A stretch of DNA of 21,997 nt from Peptococcaceae bacterium (GCA_003509545.1 DOLC01000119.1:1-21997); one strand, 5' to 3'. Positions 14,267 through 21,571 are shown, counted from the stretch's first letter. Translations and numbers: made by a program. Notes: generated by a model from the letters alone, not told the origin.

Positions 14267-15049
14267 ATGTTTCGCGAGGGAGATTGGGCCATCTTCACCG
14301 ATAACCGAGTCAGTATGATGGAACGGCTGGTGTCCCGCCGCCGCCTGCATACCCACTGGGGTTATATCGAACACGATGCCGTGATCGGCCTGGAGCCGGG
14401 CAGCATAGTGGAGACTTCGCGGGGCAAGAGGCTCTATGTTTTTGGCCCTACCCTGGCCGACTACGTAATGCACATGCCCCGCAAGAGCGGCATCATTTAT
14501 CCCAAGGAGACGGGCATTATTTTCCTGTGGGCCGACGTTTTCCCGGGGGCTCGAGTGCTGGTAGGCGGGGCGGGCAGCGGAGGTCTCCTGCTGGGGGTGC
14601 TGCGGCAGGTGGGAGAAAAGGGCAGGGTGGTGGCCTATGATGTGCGCCAGGATATGTTGGACCGGGCGGCGGAAAATGTAAGGGGCTATTTCGGGGATCT
14701 GCCCCCCTGGCTGGAACTCAGGCTGGGGGATATTTACCGGCCTGAAGGCCTGGAGGAGGTGTTCGACCGGATTCTGTTGGACGTGCCGGAGCCCTGGCGG
14801 GCCCTGGAGACGGTTCGCCGGACCCTCCTTCCGGGCGGCATCCTGTGTTCCTACCTACCTTCTATCCTCCAGGTGGCCCGGTTCGAGAACCTCCTGCGCA
14901 GGACGGGCTCCTTTGCTCTGGTAGAGACGGTGGAGGTATTGATGCGGGGCTGGCACATAGAAGGCCGGGCCGTACGGCCCCAGCACCGCATGGTTGGTCA
15001 TACCGGCTTTCTGACCTTCGCCCGCTTCGTAAAGGGCGGAGAAGGGTAA
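14267..15049 (+). CDS. trmI: tRNA (adenine-N1)-methyltransferase TrmI family
   Basis: A 260-residue class I SAM-dependent methyltransferase of the TrmI / tRNA m1A58 family, a modification common in thermophiles. The N-terminal beta domain is followed by the family's YPKETGIIFLWADVFPGARVLVGGAGSGG region in part (YPKETGII; SAM loop GGAGSGG at about 100-106), then YDVRQDML (ribose-binding acidic residue), DRILLDVPEPW (catalytic-motif region) and a late HTGFLTFAR strand. The SAM loop usually reads GTGSGA or GSGSG, so this is a mild variant. GGGAGGCGAGGG precedes ATG14267. It is a single gene, divergent from rubrerythrin. Confidence 0.92.
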   Translation: MFREGDWAIFTDNRVSMMERLVSRRRLHTHWGYIEHDAVIGLEPGSIVETSRGKRLYVFGPTLADYVMHMPRKSGIIYPKETGIIFLWADVFPGARVLVGGAGSGGLLLGVLRQVGEKGRVVAYDVRQDMLDRAAENVRGYFGDLPPWLELRLGDIYRPEGLEEVFDRILLDVPEPWRALETVRRTLLPGGILCSYLPSILQVARFENLLRRTGSFALVETVEVLMRGWHIEGRAVRPQHRMVGHTGFLTFARFVKGGEG

Positions 15050-15061
15050 ACCCGATTTTGT

Positions 15062-15129
15062 CCCGGGCGGGCAGCGTTTTTTTAAGAAGGGGTTTAAACC
15101 GGCCGGGGGGACTTGAAGCCGGCCCCCGG
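15062..15129. terminator. Putative termination region between trmI and the GGDEF/HD-GYP gene
   Basis: A GC-rich stretch ends in a T7 run at 15077-15083, which could end trmI transcription, though the stem before it is weak. A perfect 7-bp stem (CCGGGGG 15103-15109, CCCCCGG 15123-15129) lies 85 nt after the convergent gene's stop and could serve that strand. Confidence 0.35.
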
Positions 15130-15213
15130 CGCCCTCCCTTGCCGGGGAGGACCCAGGCGGCGGAAGGCGGTTCCTTTCATCTGCCCGGAGGGAGCCCGGC
15201 TGCTATCAAACCG

Positions 15214-16875
15214 CTACTGCTTTCCGTACACTTCCCTTACCGCTTCCAGAAAGGGAGGCACCAGGGCGGGGTCGTAGCAGGTTCCGCTGTACCGGAGCAA
15301 TTCGCCGGCGGCTTCTTCCAAGGACAGGGCCTGGCGGTAGGGCCGATCGGTGGTCATGGCATCGAAGCTGTCGGCCAGGCGCACAATGCGGGCCGGAAGG
15401 GGGATTTGTTCTCCCCGCAAACCGTCGGGATAGCCGGACCCGTCGTAGTTCTCATGGTGGGAGCGCAGGATCTGTGATATTTCCTGGAAAAATACTAAAG
15501 GTTTCACCATTTCCGCTCCCCATACGGTGTGGTTTTCCATGGCTTCTCGTTCATCAGGGGTCAAGGGCCCCTTTTTGGTCAAGATGGCGCTGTCCACTTC
15601 GATCTTGCCCAGGTCGTGCAAGTAGGCGCCGTAACGCAGGTTTTCCTTTTCCTGCTGGGAAAGGGATAATTTTTCCCCCAGGGCCAGGGCGTAGGACATG
15701 ACCCGTTCCGAGTGGCCGAAGGTGTAGCGGTCTTTAATGTTAATCAGGGCCACCAGGACCTGCAGGGTGGGGAAGGCCTCTTTTACCTTCATGGTGCTGA
15801 TTTCGCTGATGATGGAATGGTACAGGTAGTTCTTGTCCCGGGAATACTTGGCCCGGAACAGGTCGTTTTCCGCCGCCCGGATAAGGGCCAGGGCATCGTC
15901 CCCGTCGGCGGGGTAGGCGGCTAGGCCGATGGAGAGGGTAAAGGGCTTGAAAGGAGGCCTTCCTTCCCGGCCCACCAGGGTTCGGGTGGCCTCCTCCATG
16001 AGTTTTACCTTTAACCGGCAGGCCGTTTCCGCTGCCCCGCCTTTCCCCTTGCCGGGAAGGACGAGGGCGAACTCGTCGCCGCCGTAGCGGGCGGCGCAGG
16101 ACGATTTTCCCCCTTCTTTCTGCAACAGCCGGCCCAGGGCGGCCAGGATCTGGTCTCCCTTGGCATAGCCGTAGACGGTGTTGAAATACTTGAACTGGTC
16201 GATGTCAAACAATACCAGGGAGAGGGGCAGGTTGCCTTTGGCCGCCTTCCGTATGCGCTCCCCCAGGTTTTCCTGGAGGTAGCGGTGGTTGTACAGCCCC
16301 GTGAGCTGGTCGTAGTCGGCCAGGCGCTGCAGCTCTTGTTGGGTTTGTCTCTCCACTTCCATCAGGCCGCCCACGAGCCAGGACAGCAGCACCACCACGC
16401 CGGTCAATATACTGTTGGCCTGGAAGACGTCGGCGGGCAAGGAGCCGTAAAGGCGGTAATCCAGGAGAAAGAGGACGCCGGAGGCCCCGGCTGCTGCCGC
16501 GATGCCGGCCGCCCGGCCGAAACTGGTGGCCGTGATAACGACCGGGACGAGGACCAGGATCTTGGCGCTGTAGAAACTACGGCTGTACCAGAGGAAGGCG
16601 AAGGTTACGGGGAAAATGATGGCGAGGAGCAGGAGTTCAGGCGTCCGGGATTGCTTGAGGGAGGGGATGGACGGTACAACCTTGCCGACAGCATAACCGA
16701 TGATGGCAATGGAAGCTATACTGGCGAGAAACGTCAGGAGCACAGGAAAACCAAAACCCAGCGGAAGATCATGAATGCTAAAAAGGACCATCAAAAAGAT
16801 GAGGAGGCTTATAATATGGGTCACCAAAATGTACTCCGATACTTCCCCGGCTCTTCTTTCATCCCATCTGCGCAT
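15214..16875 (-). CDS. Membrane GGDEF + HD-GYP cyclic-di-GMP enzyme
   Basis: A 553-residue protein with five or six membrane segments in residues 13-170 and a short coil (EVERQTQQELQRLADYDQLTGLYN in part). A GGDEF domain (about 185-350) has an intact YGGDEF at 264-269. An HD-GYP domain (about 365-553) has His420-Asp421 (HDLGKIE) and HHENYDGSGYP at 473-483. GGDEF domains make and HD-GYP domains degrade cyclic-di-GMP; both active sites look intact. The usual RxxD inhibitory site before GGDEF is replaced by KSSC. GGGAGA sits 8 nt before ATG16875. It lies 130 nt downstream of agrD on the same strand with no T-run terminator between, so it may be the output of that signalling locus (inference). 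Confidence 0.93.
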   Translation of the reverse strand: MRRWDERRAGEVSEYILVTHIISLLIFLMVLFSIHDLPLGFGFPVLLTFLASIASIAIIGYAVGKVVPSIPSLKQSRTPELLLLAIIFPVTFAFLWYSRSFYSAKILVLVPVVITATSFGRAAGIAAAAGASGVLFLLDYRLYGSLPADVFQANSILTGVVVLLSWLVGGLMEVERQTQQELQRLADYDQLTGLYNHRYLQENLGERIRKAAKGNLPLSLVLFDIDQFKYFNTVYGYAKGDQILAALGRLLQKEGGKSSCAARYGGDEFALVLPGKGKGGAAETACRLKVKLMEEATRTLVGREGRPPFKPFTLSIGLAAYPADGDDALALIRAAENDLFRAKYSRDKNYLYHSIISEISTMKVKEAFPTLQVLVALINIKDRYTFGHSERVMSYALALGEKLSLSQQEKENLRYGAYLHDLGKIEVDSAILTKKGPLTPDEREAMENHTVWGAEMVKPLVFFQEISQILRSHHENYDGSGYPDGLRGEQIPLPARIVRLADSFDAMTTDRPYRQALSLEEAAGELLRYSGTCYDPALVPPFLEAVREVYGKQ

Positions 16876-16922
16876 GCGAACGTCTCCCGTTGGCCAGAAT
16901 AAGGTCGCGTTTATCGTGCTCC

Positions 16923-16996
16923 GAAGCCATGCGCCCGCTCCGGGCTTCTTGAGTGTTTGGGGTGGAGGGGAAGGGCGGGCTCCCCACCACCCAAAC
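16923..16996 (-). other. Two hairpins between agrD and the GGDEF/HD-GYP gene
   Basis: On the minus strand GTTTGGGTGG...CCACCCCAAAC (16955-16996, one bulge, with an inner TGGGGA/TCCCCT stem) is followed by GAAGCC...GGCTTC (16923-16948). Neither has a T-run, which argues against a simple terminator. It may be a processing or attenuation site separating agrBD from the downstream gene. Confidence 0.45.
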
Positions 16997-17005
16997 GAAC
17001 TCTAC

Positions 17006-17137
17006 TTACTTAAGGAGACTCTTGGGAACTTCGGGCTGATGCCATGCCCAAAGGCATGCCGGCTTTACCCCGATGGCGGCGGCAAGGGCCAGCAAGCTGA
17101 AGGCGGCCGGCAGCAAGCGGTGGAATAATTTTTTCAT
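17006..17137 (-). CDS. agrD: AgrD-type cyclic lactone autoinducer prepeptide
   Basis: A 43-codon gene with all the features of AgrD. The N-terminus is a cationic amphipathic leader (MKKLFHRLLPAAFSLLALAA). The central segment is KPACLWAWHQ, with Cys28 as the thiolactone-forming residue. The C-terminus reads PEVPKSLLK, the conserved recognition tail cut by AgrB. The core CLWAW resembles the C. perfringens peptide CLWFT, so a five-residue thiolactone ring is the simplest prediction. The start codon lies 5 nt after the agrB stop, and its ribosome site GGGGAGG overlaps the end of agrB. It is short enough to be missed by standard gene calling. Confidence 0.92.
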   Translation of the reverse strand: MKKLFHRLLPAAFSLLALAAAIGVKPACLWAWHQPEVPKSLLK

Positions 17138-17142
17138 CCTCT

Positions 17143-17769
17143 CTACCTCCCCAGTGATGTGGTCAGTTTATCTATGAAAGTGGCAAACCTGTGACCCGCC
17201 CTCGTCAACGAAAAGGTTTGCCACCCCAGGCCCAGGCTCAGGGCAAGAACGAGGCTGTAGGCGCCGGCCCTTAAAAGGAGAACCTGCGCGGTAGTCAACA
17301 AGACAACGGCCGCTACCGAAAGGTGGTGAAGCCTGCGGCGGTAGTCCGCTGCCAGGATGGGTTTGGCCGGAGAATCCACGGGTGCCAGCCGGTAGACCAC
17401 GGGCAAGCAAAAGGCCAGACCCGCCACCAAGACCGTAAGGGAGGCGGCAGGCGTTAGGGCCTCCGCAGCCAGGACCGCAGCCTTGCCCAGGACGGCAAAA
17501 ACTACCGTACTGGTTAGGGCGCAGGTTAGAGGAGACCCGCTGTGGGCACCGCCGGACCACAGGCGCAGGAATCCGGCTGCCAAGGCGGCGGCCAGGGTAG
17601 TTGCCAGACAGCCGAAGAAGTGGCCGGTCAGCACGACGGCCGCAAGGCCGGTTACGGGATAAAGAATGGTTTGCAGGCCGTAAAGGGCTATTTCCTCTTG
17701 TTCCGGGGTTAGCTGAAGCTTGTCCCTAAGGTAGGCCGCGGTCGGCCGCGTAATATTCAATTTCGGCAT
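17143..17769 (-). CDS. agrB: AgrB-type membrane peptidase
   Basis: A 208-residue accessory gene regulator B protein, a membrane cysteine protease that cuts and cyclises AgrD. The catalytic pair is visible as His76 and Cys83 in RLWSGGAHSGSPLTC, the same spacing as the S. aureus enzyme (His77, Cys84). Five or six hydrophobic segments follow. The N-terminus (LTPEQEEIALYGLQTIL) matches the family. Its start overlaps the end of the upstream membrane-protein gene by 13 bp, implying translational coupling, and agrD follows after 5 nt. Confidence 0.95.
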   Translation of the reverse strand: MPKLNITRPTAAYLRDKLQLTPEQEEIALYGLQTILYPVTGLAAVVLTGHFFGCLATTLAAALAAGFLRLWSGGAHSGSPLTCALTSTVVFAVLGKAAVLAAEALTPAASLTVLVAGLAFCLPVVYRLAPVDSPAKPILAADYRRRLHHLSVAAVVLLTTAQVLLLRAGAYSLVLALSLGLGWQTFSLTRAGHRFATFIDKLTTSLGR

Positions 17770-18233
17770 ACCAGTCCCCTCTTGCGGTTGTAATAGTCCT
17801 TGGCCAGGGCCAGGGCCAGGAGGACCATCATGTCCGGGAGGGCAAAGGCCGCCCTTAAGAAGGGATTGGCAAATACTTCTTCATATTGTAGTCCTGTATA
17901 ACTTAAAAGGGGTTTCACATAAATCAGTTCGGCAGTAACGATGGCGGCGAAGCAGACCAAGGTTGCCAGGAGGGCGTTGCTCAACCTGGTCCGGGTAAAG
18001 AGCCGGGTGTAGACGGATATAGAGATAATCAGAATCACCGAATGCATGCCGAAGGCAATGGGCAGTAGGCGCACCAGATTGGTGAAGGTCTGCAGGAGCC
18101 CGACGAACATAACCCTCCTGTCCCTGATATTTAAATTTAGCAGGCTGAAGACTGCCATGGACAGCAGCAGACTTTCGGGCAGATCCTGCAACAGTAAGGC
18201 ATACAAGACGGCGGGAAAGGATTCCTGGACCAT
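17757..18233 (-). CDS. Kinase-less AgrC-like membrane sensor domain protein
   Basis: A 158-residue protein with about five membrane segments and almost nothing outside them. Its outline (LQTFTNLVRLLPIAFGMHSVIL, then a basic RLFTRTRLS turn, then YEEVFANPFLRAAFALP) resembles the transmembrane sensor domain found at the N-terminus of AgrC-like and related GHKL histidine kinases, but it stops where the kinase would begin (DYYNRKRGLVCRN). No frameshifted kinase follows; agrB overlaps its end. It may bind the peptide or act as an accessory of AgrB. I recognise the domain type only by pattern. GGAG lies 7 nt before ATG18233. It is the first gene behind the sigma-H-like promoter. Confidence 0.8.
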   Translation of the reverse strand: MVQESFPAVLYALLLQDLPESLLLSMAVFSLLNLNIRDRRVMFVGLLQTFTNLVRLLPIAFGMHSVILIISISVYTRLFTRTRLSNALLATLVCFAAIVTAELIYVKPLLSYTGLQYEEVFANPFLRAAFALPDMMVLLALALAKDYYNRKRGLVCRN

Positions 18234-18283
18234 CCGATTACTCCGTAGCTGGTTATTTTTGTTTTTTTCTTACCTAAGAAGTT

Positions 18284-18312
18284 GAATTCGACAGAAAGGA
18301 GTTTTTTCCTGC
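18284..18312 (-). promoter_or_regulatory. Sigma-H-like promoter of the agr locus
   Basis: On the minus strand the -35 is GCAGGAAAA (18304-18312), the spacer is 11 nt, and the -10 is GTCGAATTC (18284-18292). The B. subtilis sigma-H consensus is RnAGGAwWW, 11-12 nt, RnnGAATww; only the last position mismatches. TGTCGAA, a Spo0A-box-like 7-mer, overlaps the -10 (18287-18293) but could be chance. Transcription would start about 45 nt before ATG18233. Confidence 0.6.
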
Positions 18313-18341
18313 CAAAGGCTGTAAAGAGATCCAAAGAAGAC

Positions 18342-18370
18342 GCCGGCCGCTGCCCCTGGCGGCGGCCGGC
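18342..18370 (-). terminator. Terminator of the trpP-ecf operon
   Basis: On the minus strand a perfect 9-bp stem GCCGGCCGC / GCGGCCGGC with an 11-nt loop is followed by GTCTTCTTTGG. It starts 10 nt after the ecfT stop and isolates the transporter operon from the agr promoter. Confidence 0.65.
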
Positions 18371-18380
18371 ATCCATAGCT

Positions 18381-19127
18381 TTAGAGGAGGATTACGAGGA
18401 AGGCGAGCAGGAGGCAGGCGGCCGTGGCCGCTATATCGGCGGGGCGGAAGGCCAGGGGCCGGAGGTGGGTGCGCGGTCCGGAACCGAAGCCCCGGGTCTC
18501 CAGGGAGATGGCCAGGGTGCGGGACCGCCGGATGGAGACGAGGAGTAGGGGAAGGGCCAAGGGAACGACGGCCTTGACTCTCTTAATAAAGTTGCGCCCC
18601 TCCAGGTCGCGGCCCCGGGCCCGCTGGGCCTGGAGGACGAGGTCCAGTTGCTCCTGGAGGATGGGGATGAACCGCAGAGAAGTAACCAGCATGAAGGCGT
18701 AGAGATAAGGCACCTTCAACTTTTCTACAAAGGCCACTACCATATCTTTAGGATTGGTGGTGGCCAGGAGCACCGGGATGGTAGAAGTCATGGCCAGCAT
18801 CCTTAGGGCCAGGACGGTGCAGGCGTAAAGGCCCACGTCCGTAACCTGCCCAATCCCCTTCGCGGGGAACAGAGTGAAGACCGTGTTGCCTTCTCGAATT
18901 AAGAAGACCTGGAACAGGAAGAAGAGGCCGGCCAGGAGGGCCAGCCCTTTGAGGGCCGGCAGGACCTGCCGGAGCACCTTACCGGCCCCGGCCACGGCCA
19001 GGACCGAGGCCCACAGCAGGAGCAGGGGGAGGGGCCCCTGCAGGAAAAAGGCGGCCGTCACCACGGCCAGGGACCAGACCACTTTGGTAAGGGGATGAAG
19101 ATTATGCAGGAAGGATGCGGGCGGCAT
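18381..19127 (-). CDS. ecfT: ECF transporter transmembrane subunit EcfT
   Basis: A 248-residue EcfT, the membrane coupling subunit linking the substrate-binding S component to the two ATPases. It has about five membrane segments and the two cytosolic coupling-helix motifs in family positions (QAQRARGRD and SLETRGFGSG). GAGGGG lies 8 nt before ATG19127; a GTG at 19136 is in frame but overlaps that site. The 5' end overlaps the upstream ATPase gene by 26 bp. It is the last gene of the operon. Confidence 0.94.
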   Translation of the reverse strand: MPPASFLHNLHPLTKVVWSLAVVTAAFFLQGPLPLLLLWASVLAVAGAGKVLRQVLPALKGLALLAGLFFLFQVFLIREGNTVFTLFPAKGIGQVTDVGLYACTVLALRMLAMTSTIPVLLATTNPKDMVVAFVEKLKVPYLYAFMLVTSLRFIPILQEQLDLVLQAQRARGRDLEGRNFIKRVKAVVPLALPLLLVSIRRSRTLAISLETRGFGSGPRTHLRPLAFRPADIAATAACLLLAFLVILL

Positions 19128-19947
19128 GGTCTTCACCCCTCAGGATAGTACAGACTTCTCGGAAGAGGTCTTCGGGGGTTAGTACGCCGGGGATCAGCCC
19201 GGCCTTCCGGTACGGGGCGGTCAGCCGCAGTACGGCCGGGGGAAGGAGGCCGGCCTCGGCCAGGACGTCATCCCGGGAGAAGACCTCGGTCAGGGGCCCT
19301 TGCAGCAATAGCCTTCCCCCTCCCAAAACGAGGGCTTTTTCCGCGTACCGGGCTACTAACTCCATATCGTGGGTTACCAGGATTATGGTATGCCCCTTCC
19401 GGTGCAAGGCTTTGGTAATTGCCATTATCTCCCTGGCCTGGCGGTAATCCTGCCCTGTGGTGGGTTCGTCCAGGACCAGGATGTCGGGCCCCATGGCCAG
19501 GACGGAGGCCAGGGCCACCCTCTGGCGCAGGCCCTTACCCAGCTTCCAGGGGCTAGCGTCCAGGTATTCCGTCAGGCCCACCTGGGCGGCGGCTTCGGCC
19601 ACCCGCCGTTCGATCTCCCGACCTTTAAGGCCCAGATTCCGGGGACCGAAGGCGATTTCCTGGGCCACCGTAGGCAGGAAAATCTGGTGGTCGGGGTTTT
19701 GAAACAAAAAGCCTACTTTCCGGGCCAGTTCGGCCGTTCTGGCCCGGGCGGTGTCCAGGCCGGCAATTAGGAGGCGGCCGGACGTGGGCTTGAGGAGGCC
19801 GTTGAAGTGCTTCAACAAAGTAGTTTTCCCGGAGCCGTTGCGGCCGATTATGGCGGCGAACTCTCCCTTCTTTATGTGAAAAGAAATATCTTTTAGGGCC
19901 TGCAGGCCGTTGGGATAGGTGAAACTCAAGTTCTCGGCCCGGATCAC
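19102..19947 (-). CDS. ecfA: ECF transporter ATPase (second)
   Basis: A 281-residue ABC ATPase of the energy-coupling factor type. Walker A GRNGSGKT (about 35-42), the Q-loop in LFQNPDHQIF, Walker B ILVLDE (156-161) and the switch His in VTHDM are intact. The signature reads LGKGLRQ rather than LSGGQ, an atypical form that leaves the partner ATPase with the only canonical signature. Its GTG start overlaps the stop of the upstream ATPase by 4 bp (GTGA), with GGAGGG just upstream. Confidence 0.94.
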   Translation of the reverse strand: MIRAENLSFTYPNGLQALKDISFHIKKGEFAAIIGRNGSGKTTLLKHFNGLLKPTSGRLLIAGLDTARARTAELARKVGFLFQNPDHQIFLPTVAQEIAFGPRNLGLKGREIERRVAEAAAQVGLTEYLDASPWKLGKGLRQRVALASVLAMGPDILVLDEPTTGQDYRQAREIMAITKALHRKGHTIILVTHDMELVARYAEKALVLGGGRLLLQGPLTEVFSRDDVLAEAGLLPPAVLRLTAPYRKAGLIPGVLTPEDLFREVCTILRGEDHAARILPA

Positions 19948-20807
19948 AGTATTCCCTCCTTGGCGAAGAGCCTGCCCAACTCCTCCCGGCCTTCCTCCAC
20001 CGTCAGGGGTAAGTCCCGGGAATAGAGCCCCGCCCGCTGCAACTGCCGGAAAAAGGCGGCTACCGGCGGGTCCTCCAGTCCCAGCTCCCGGAGGAGTTTT
20101 TCCCGGCGCAGGATCTCGCGGGGCGGGGCGTCGGCCACCACCCGGCCTTCGTGGAGGCAGACCAGCCGGGAAATATAGGGAGCCATGGCGGCCAGCTTTT
20201 GTTCAAGGAGCACGATGGTGAGGTGGTGCTCCCGGTTGAGAAGGCGCAGCACTTCCATGACGTCCTGGGTGCCCTGGGGGTCGAGTTCGGAAGTGGGCTC
20301 GTCGAGGACTAGTACGGCGGGCCGCATGGCCAGGGCGGCGGCAATGGCCACCCGCTGCTTCTGGCCTCCGGACAGCTCCTTGAGGCTGCGGTGGCGCAGG
20401 TCGCGGATGCCCACCATGGTTAAGGCCTCTTCGATGCGGGGAAGCATTTCCTCCCGGGGAAGGGCCTGGTTTTCCAGGCCGAAGGCCACTTCTTCTTCGA
20501 CATCCGTAGCCACCAACTGGGCTTCCGGATCTTGAAAGACGCTGCCGATTATCCGGGCCAGGCGGGAACAAGGCGTTTCCGCCGTGTCCATCCCGGCCAC
20601 CACAACCCGGCCGGACCAGCGTCCCCCCTGGAAGTGGGGAATTACTCCGTTTAGGGCCAGGGCCAGGGTGGTCTTGCCTGCCCCCGTGGGACCGGTAATG
20701 CCCACGAATTCCCCCCGCCGGACCGTAAGGTTGAGATCCGCCAGGGCGGGCACCGGGCTTTCACCGTAGTAAAACGTGAAGTTCTGGACTTCGATTAACG
20801 TTTCCAT
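19944..20807 (-). CDS. ecfA: ECF transporter ATPase (first)
   Basis: A 287-residue ECF-type ABC ATPase with Walker A GPTGAGKT (about 39-46), the Q-loop in VFQDPEAQLVATDVEEEVAFG in part, the canonical LSGGQ at 145-149 and Walker B VLVLDEPTSELD from 165. The segment after the Q-loop is typical of ECF ATPases. The switch position reads LLEQKL where other ABC ATPases have a histidine (THD), so it may be catalytically asymmetric with its partner. ATG20807 has GGGGAGGG upstream. It sits 40 nt after the S-component gene. Confidence 0.94.
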   Translation of the reverse strand: METLIEVQNFTFYYGESPVPALADLNLTVRRGEFVGITGPTGAGKTTLALALNGVIPHFQGGRWSGRVVVAGMDTAETPCSRLARIIGSVFQDPEAQLVATDVEEEVAFGLENQALPREEMLPRIEEALTMVGIRDLRHRSLKELSGGQKQRVAIAAALAMRPAVLVLDEPTSELDPQGTQDVMEVLRLLNREHHLTIVLLEQKLAAMAPYISRLVCLHEGRVVADAPPREILRREKLLRELGLEDPPVAAFFRQLQRAGLYSRDLPLTVEEGREELGRLFAKEGIL

Positions 20808-20847
20808 ATTGTAGCCCTCCCCTCGGAGGTAGAGGTAGGGGTTGCCC

Positions 20848-21417
20848 TTACAGATTCTTTATAAGCTCCTTTAAGGGGAAATAAAGGATCTGGGCCATGA
20901 CGGCGTTTACCCCGCCGGTCACCAGGACCACCACTAAGAGATAGGTATAGGCCGGGTTGTGGGGCAGGGACGCGAAAAGGGTGGCAGCCTTGAAAATAGT
21001 GATGTAGGTCAAGCCGCTGGCCAGGGTGCCCAGAAAGGTTACCACCAGGGGTTTTACGGCCGCCAGGGGCCGGCTCTTGTCGAAGGGGAGGTAAAGCAGC
21101 AGCCCGGCGACCAGCGCGCCTACGGGCTCGCTGATGAAATTCAAGTAGGGCAGAAGGGATTTGGTGGTAAAGTGGCACACGGCTGCGGCCACCAGGCCGA
21201 TGCCCAGGACCTGCCCCAAACGGGGCTTAAGGAGCATAATGGCCAGGACGTACATACCGATGACCAAATTGGGGGTGATGCCGAAAAAGGGCGGGGTGAT
21301 CATGCGCAGGACGGCCCCTGCTGCCAGCAGTACGGCCACCAGCACCACATCGGCGGCCTGGAAGCCCCTCCGGGAGGCCTCGTGCAGTTTTACCTCGCCT
21401 AGGGATGGTTCCTTCAT
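20848..21417 (-). CDS. trpP: TrpP-like ECF S component (probable tryptophan uptake)
   Basis: A 189-residue protein with about six membrane segments. The segments AGAVLRMITPPFFGITPNL, LAIMLLKP and LNFISEPVGALVAGLL resemble the TrpP family (in B. subtilis PPF-G-KPD, LFP, PNIIDKPVSAF), the predicted tryptophan-specific S component of ECF transporters. Two ATPases and EcfT follow in the same operon, giving a complete transporter. AAAGGAGG lies 8 nt before ATG21417. The leader carries a TRAP-like attenuator, which independently points to tryptophan. Another aromatic or vitamin substrate cannot be excluded from sequence alone. Confidence 0.82.
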   Translation of the reverse strand: MKEPSLGEVKLHEASRRGFQAADVVLVAVLLAAGAVLRMITPPFFGITPNLVIGMYVLAIMLLKPRLGQVLGIGLVAAAVCHFTTKSLLPYLNFISEPVGALVAGLLLYLPFDKSRPLAAVKPLVVTFLGTLASGLTYITIFKAATLFASLPHNPAYTYLLVVVLVTGGVNAVMAQILYFPLKELIKNL

Positions 21418-21441
21418 GGGTGCAGCCTCCTTTGCCTTTTA

Positions 21442-21479
21442 TAAAAATAAAAACAGCCCGACGACAACCGCCAGGCTGT
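21442..21479 (-). terminator. Attenuator terminator in the trpP leader
   Basis: On the minus strand, 21479-21453 fold into one continuous stem of 11-12 pairs (ACAGCC... / ...GGGCTGT, with three G-U pairs) and a 3-nt loop. TTTTATTTTTAT follows. It lies between the promoter and the trpP start, so full-length transcription requires reading through it. Confidence 0.85.
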
Positions 21480-21480
21480 T

Positions 21481-21549
21481 CTCCTCACCGGCAAGTCTCG
21501 TCTCCCCTCGGCTCTTCTCCTCTTCTCCTCGTCTCCGCTCGCATCCCTA
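21481..21549 (-). promoter_or_regulatory. trpP: Candidate TRAP binding site ((G/U)AG repeats) in trpP leader
   Basis: In the leader RNA ten GAG triplets occur within 44 nt (21540-21497), mostly spaced by two nucleotides (5-nt period), with two places at a 3-nt period. A UAG lies upstream (21549-21547) and two more GAGs downstream (21486-21481). TRAP, the eleven-subunit tryptophan-sensing protein, binds eleven (G/U)AG triplets spaced by 2-3 nt. A short GCAU-AGGG-AUGC hairpin precedes the array, like the 5' stem-loop of the Bacillus trp leader. The array sits immediately upstream of the intrinsic terminator. Confidence 0.75.
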
Positions 21550-21571
21550 TGCTGTTCTACGGTCTGCTTCC

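Noticed and set aside
16890..16920. Sigma-D-like CGATAA element upstream of the GGDEF/HD-GYP gene
   Set aside because: No TAAA element lies 15 nt upstream and the first two -10 positions do not match.
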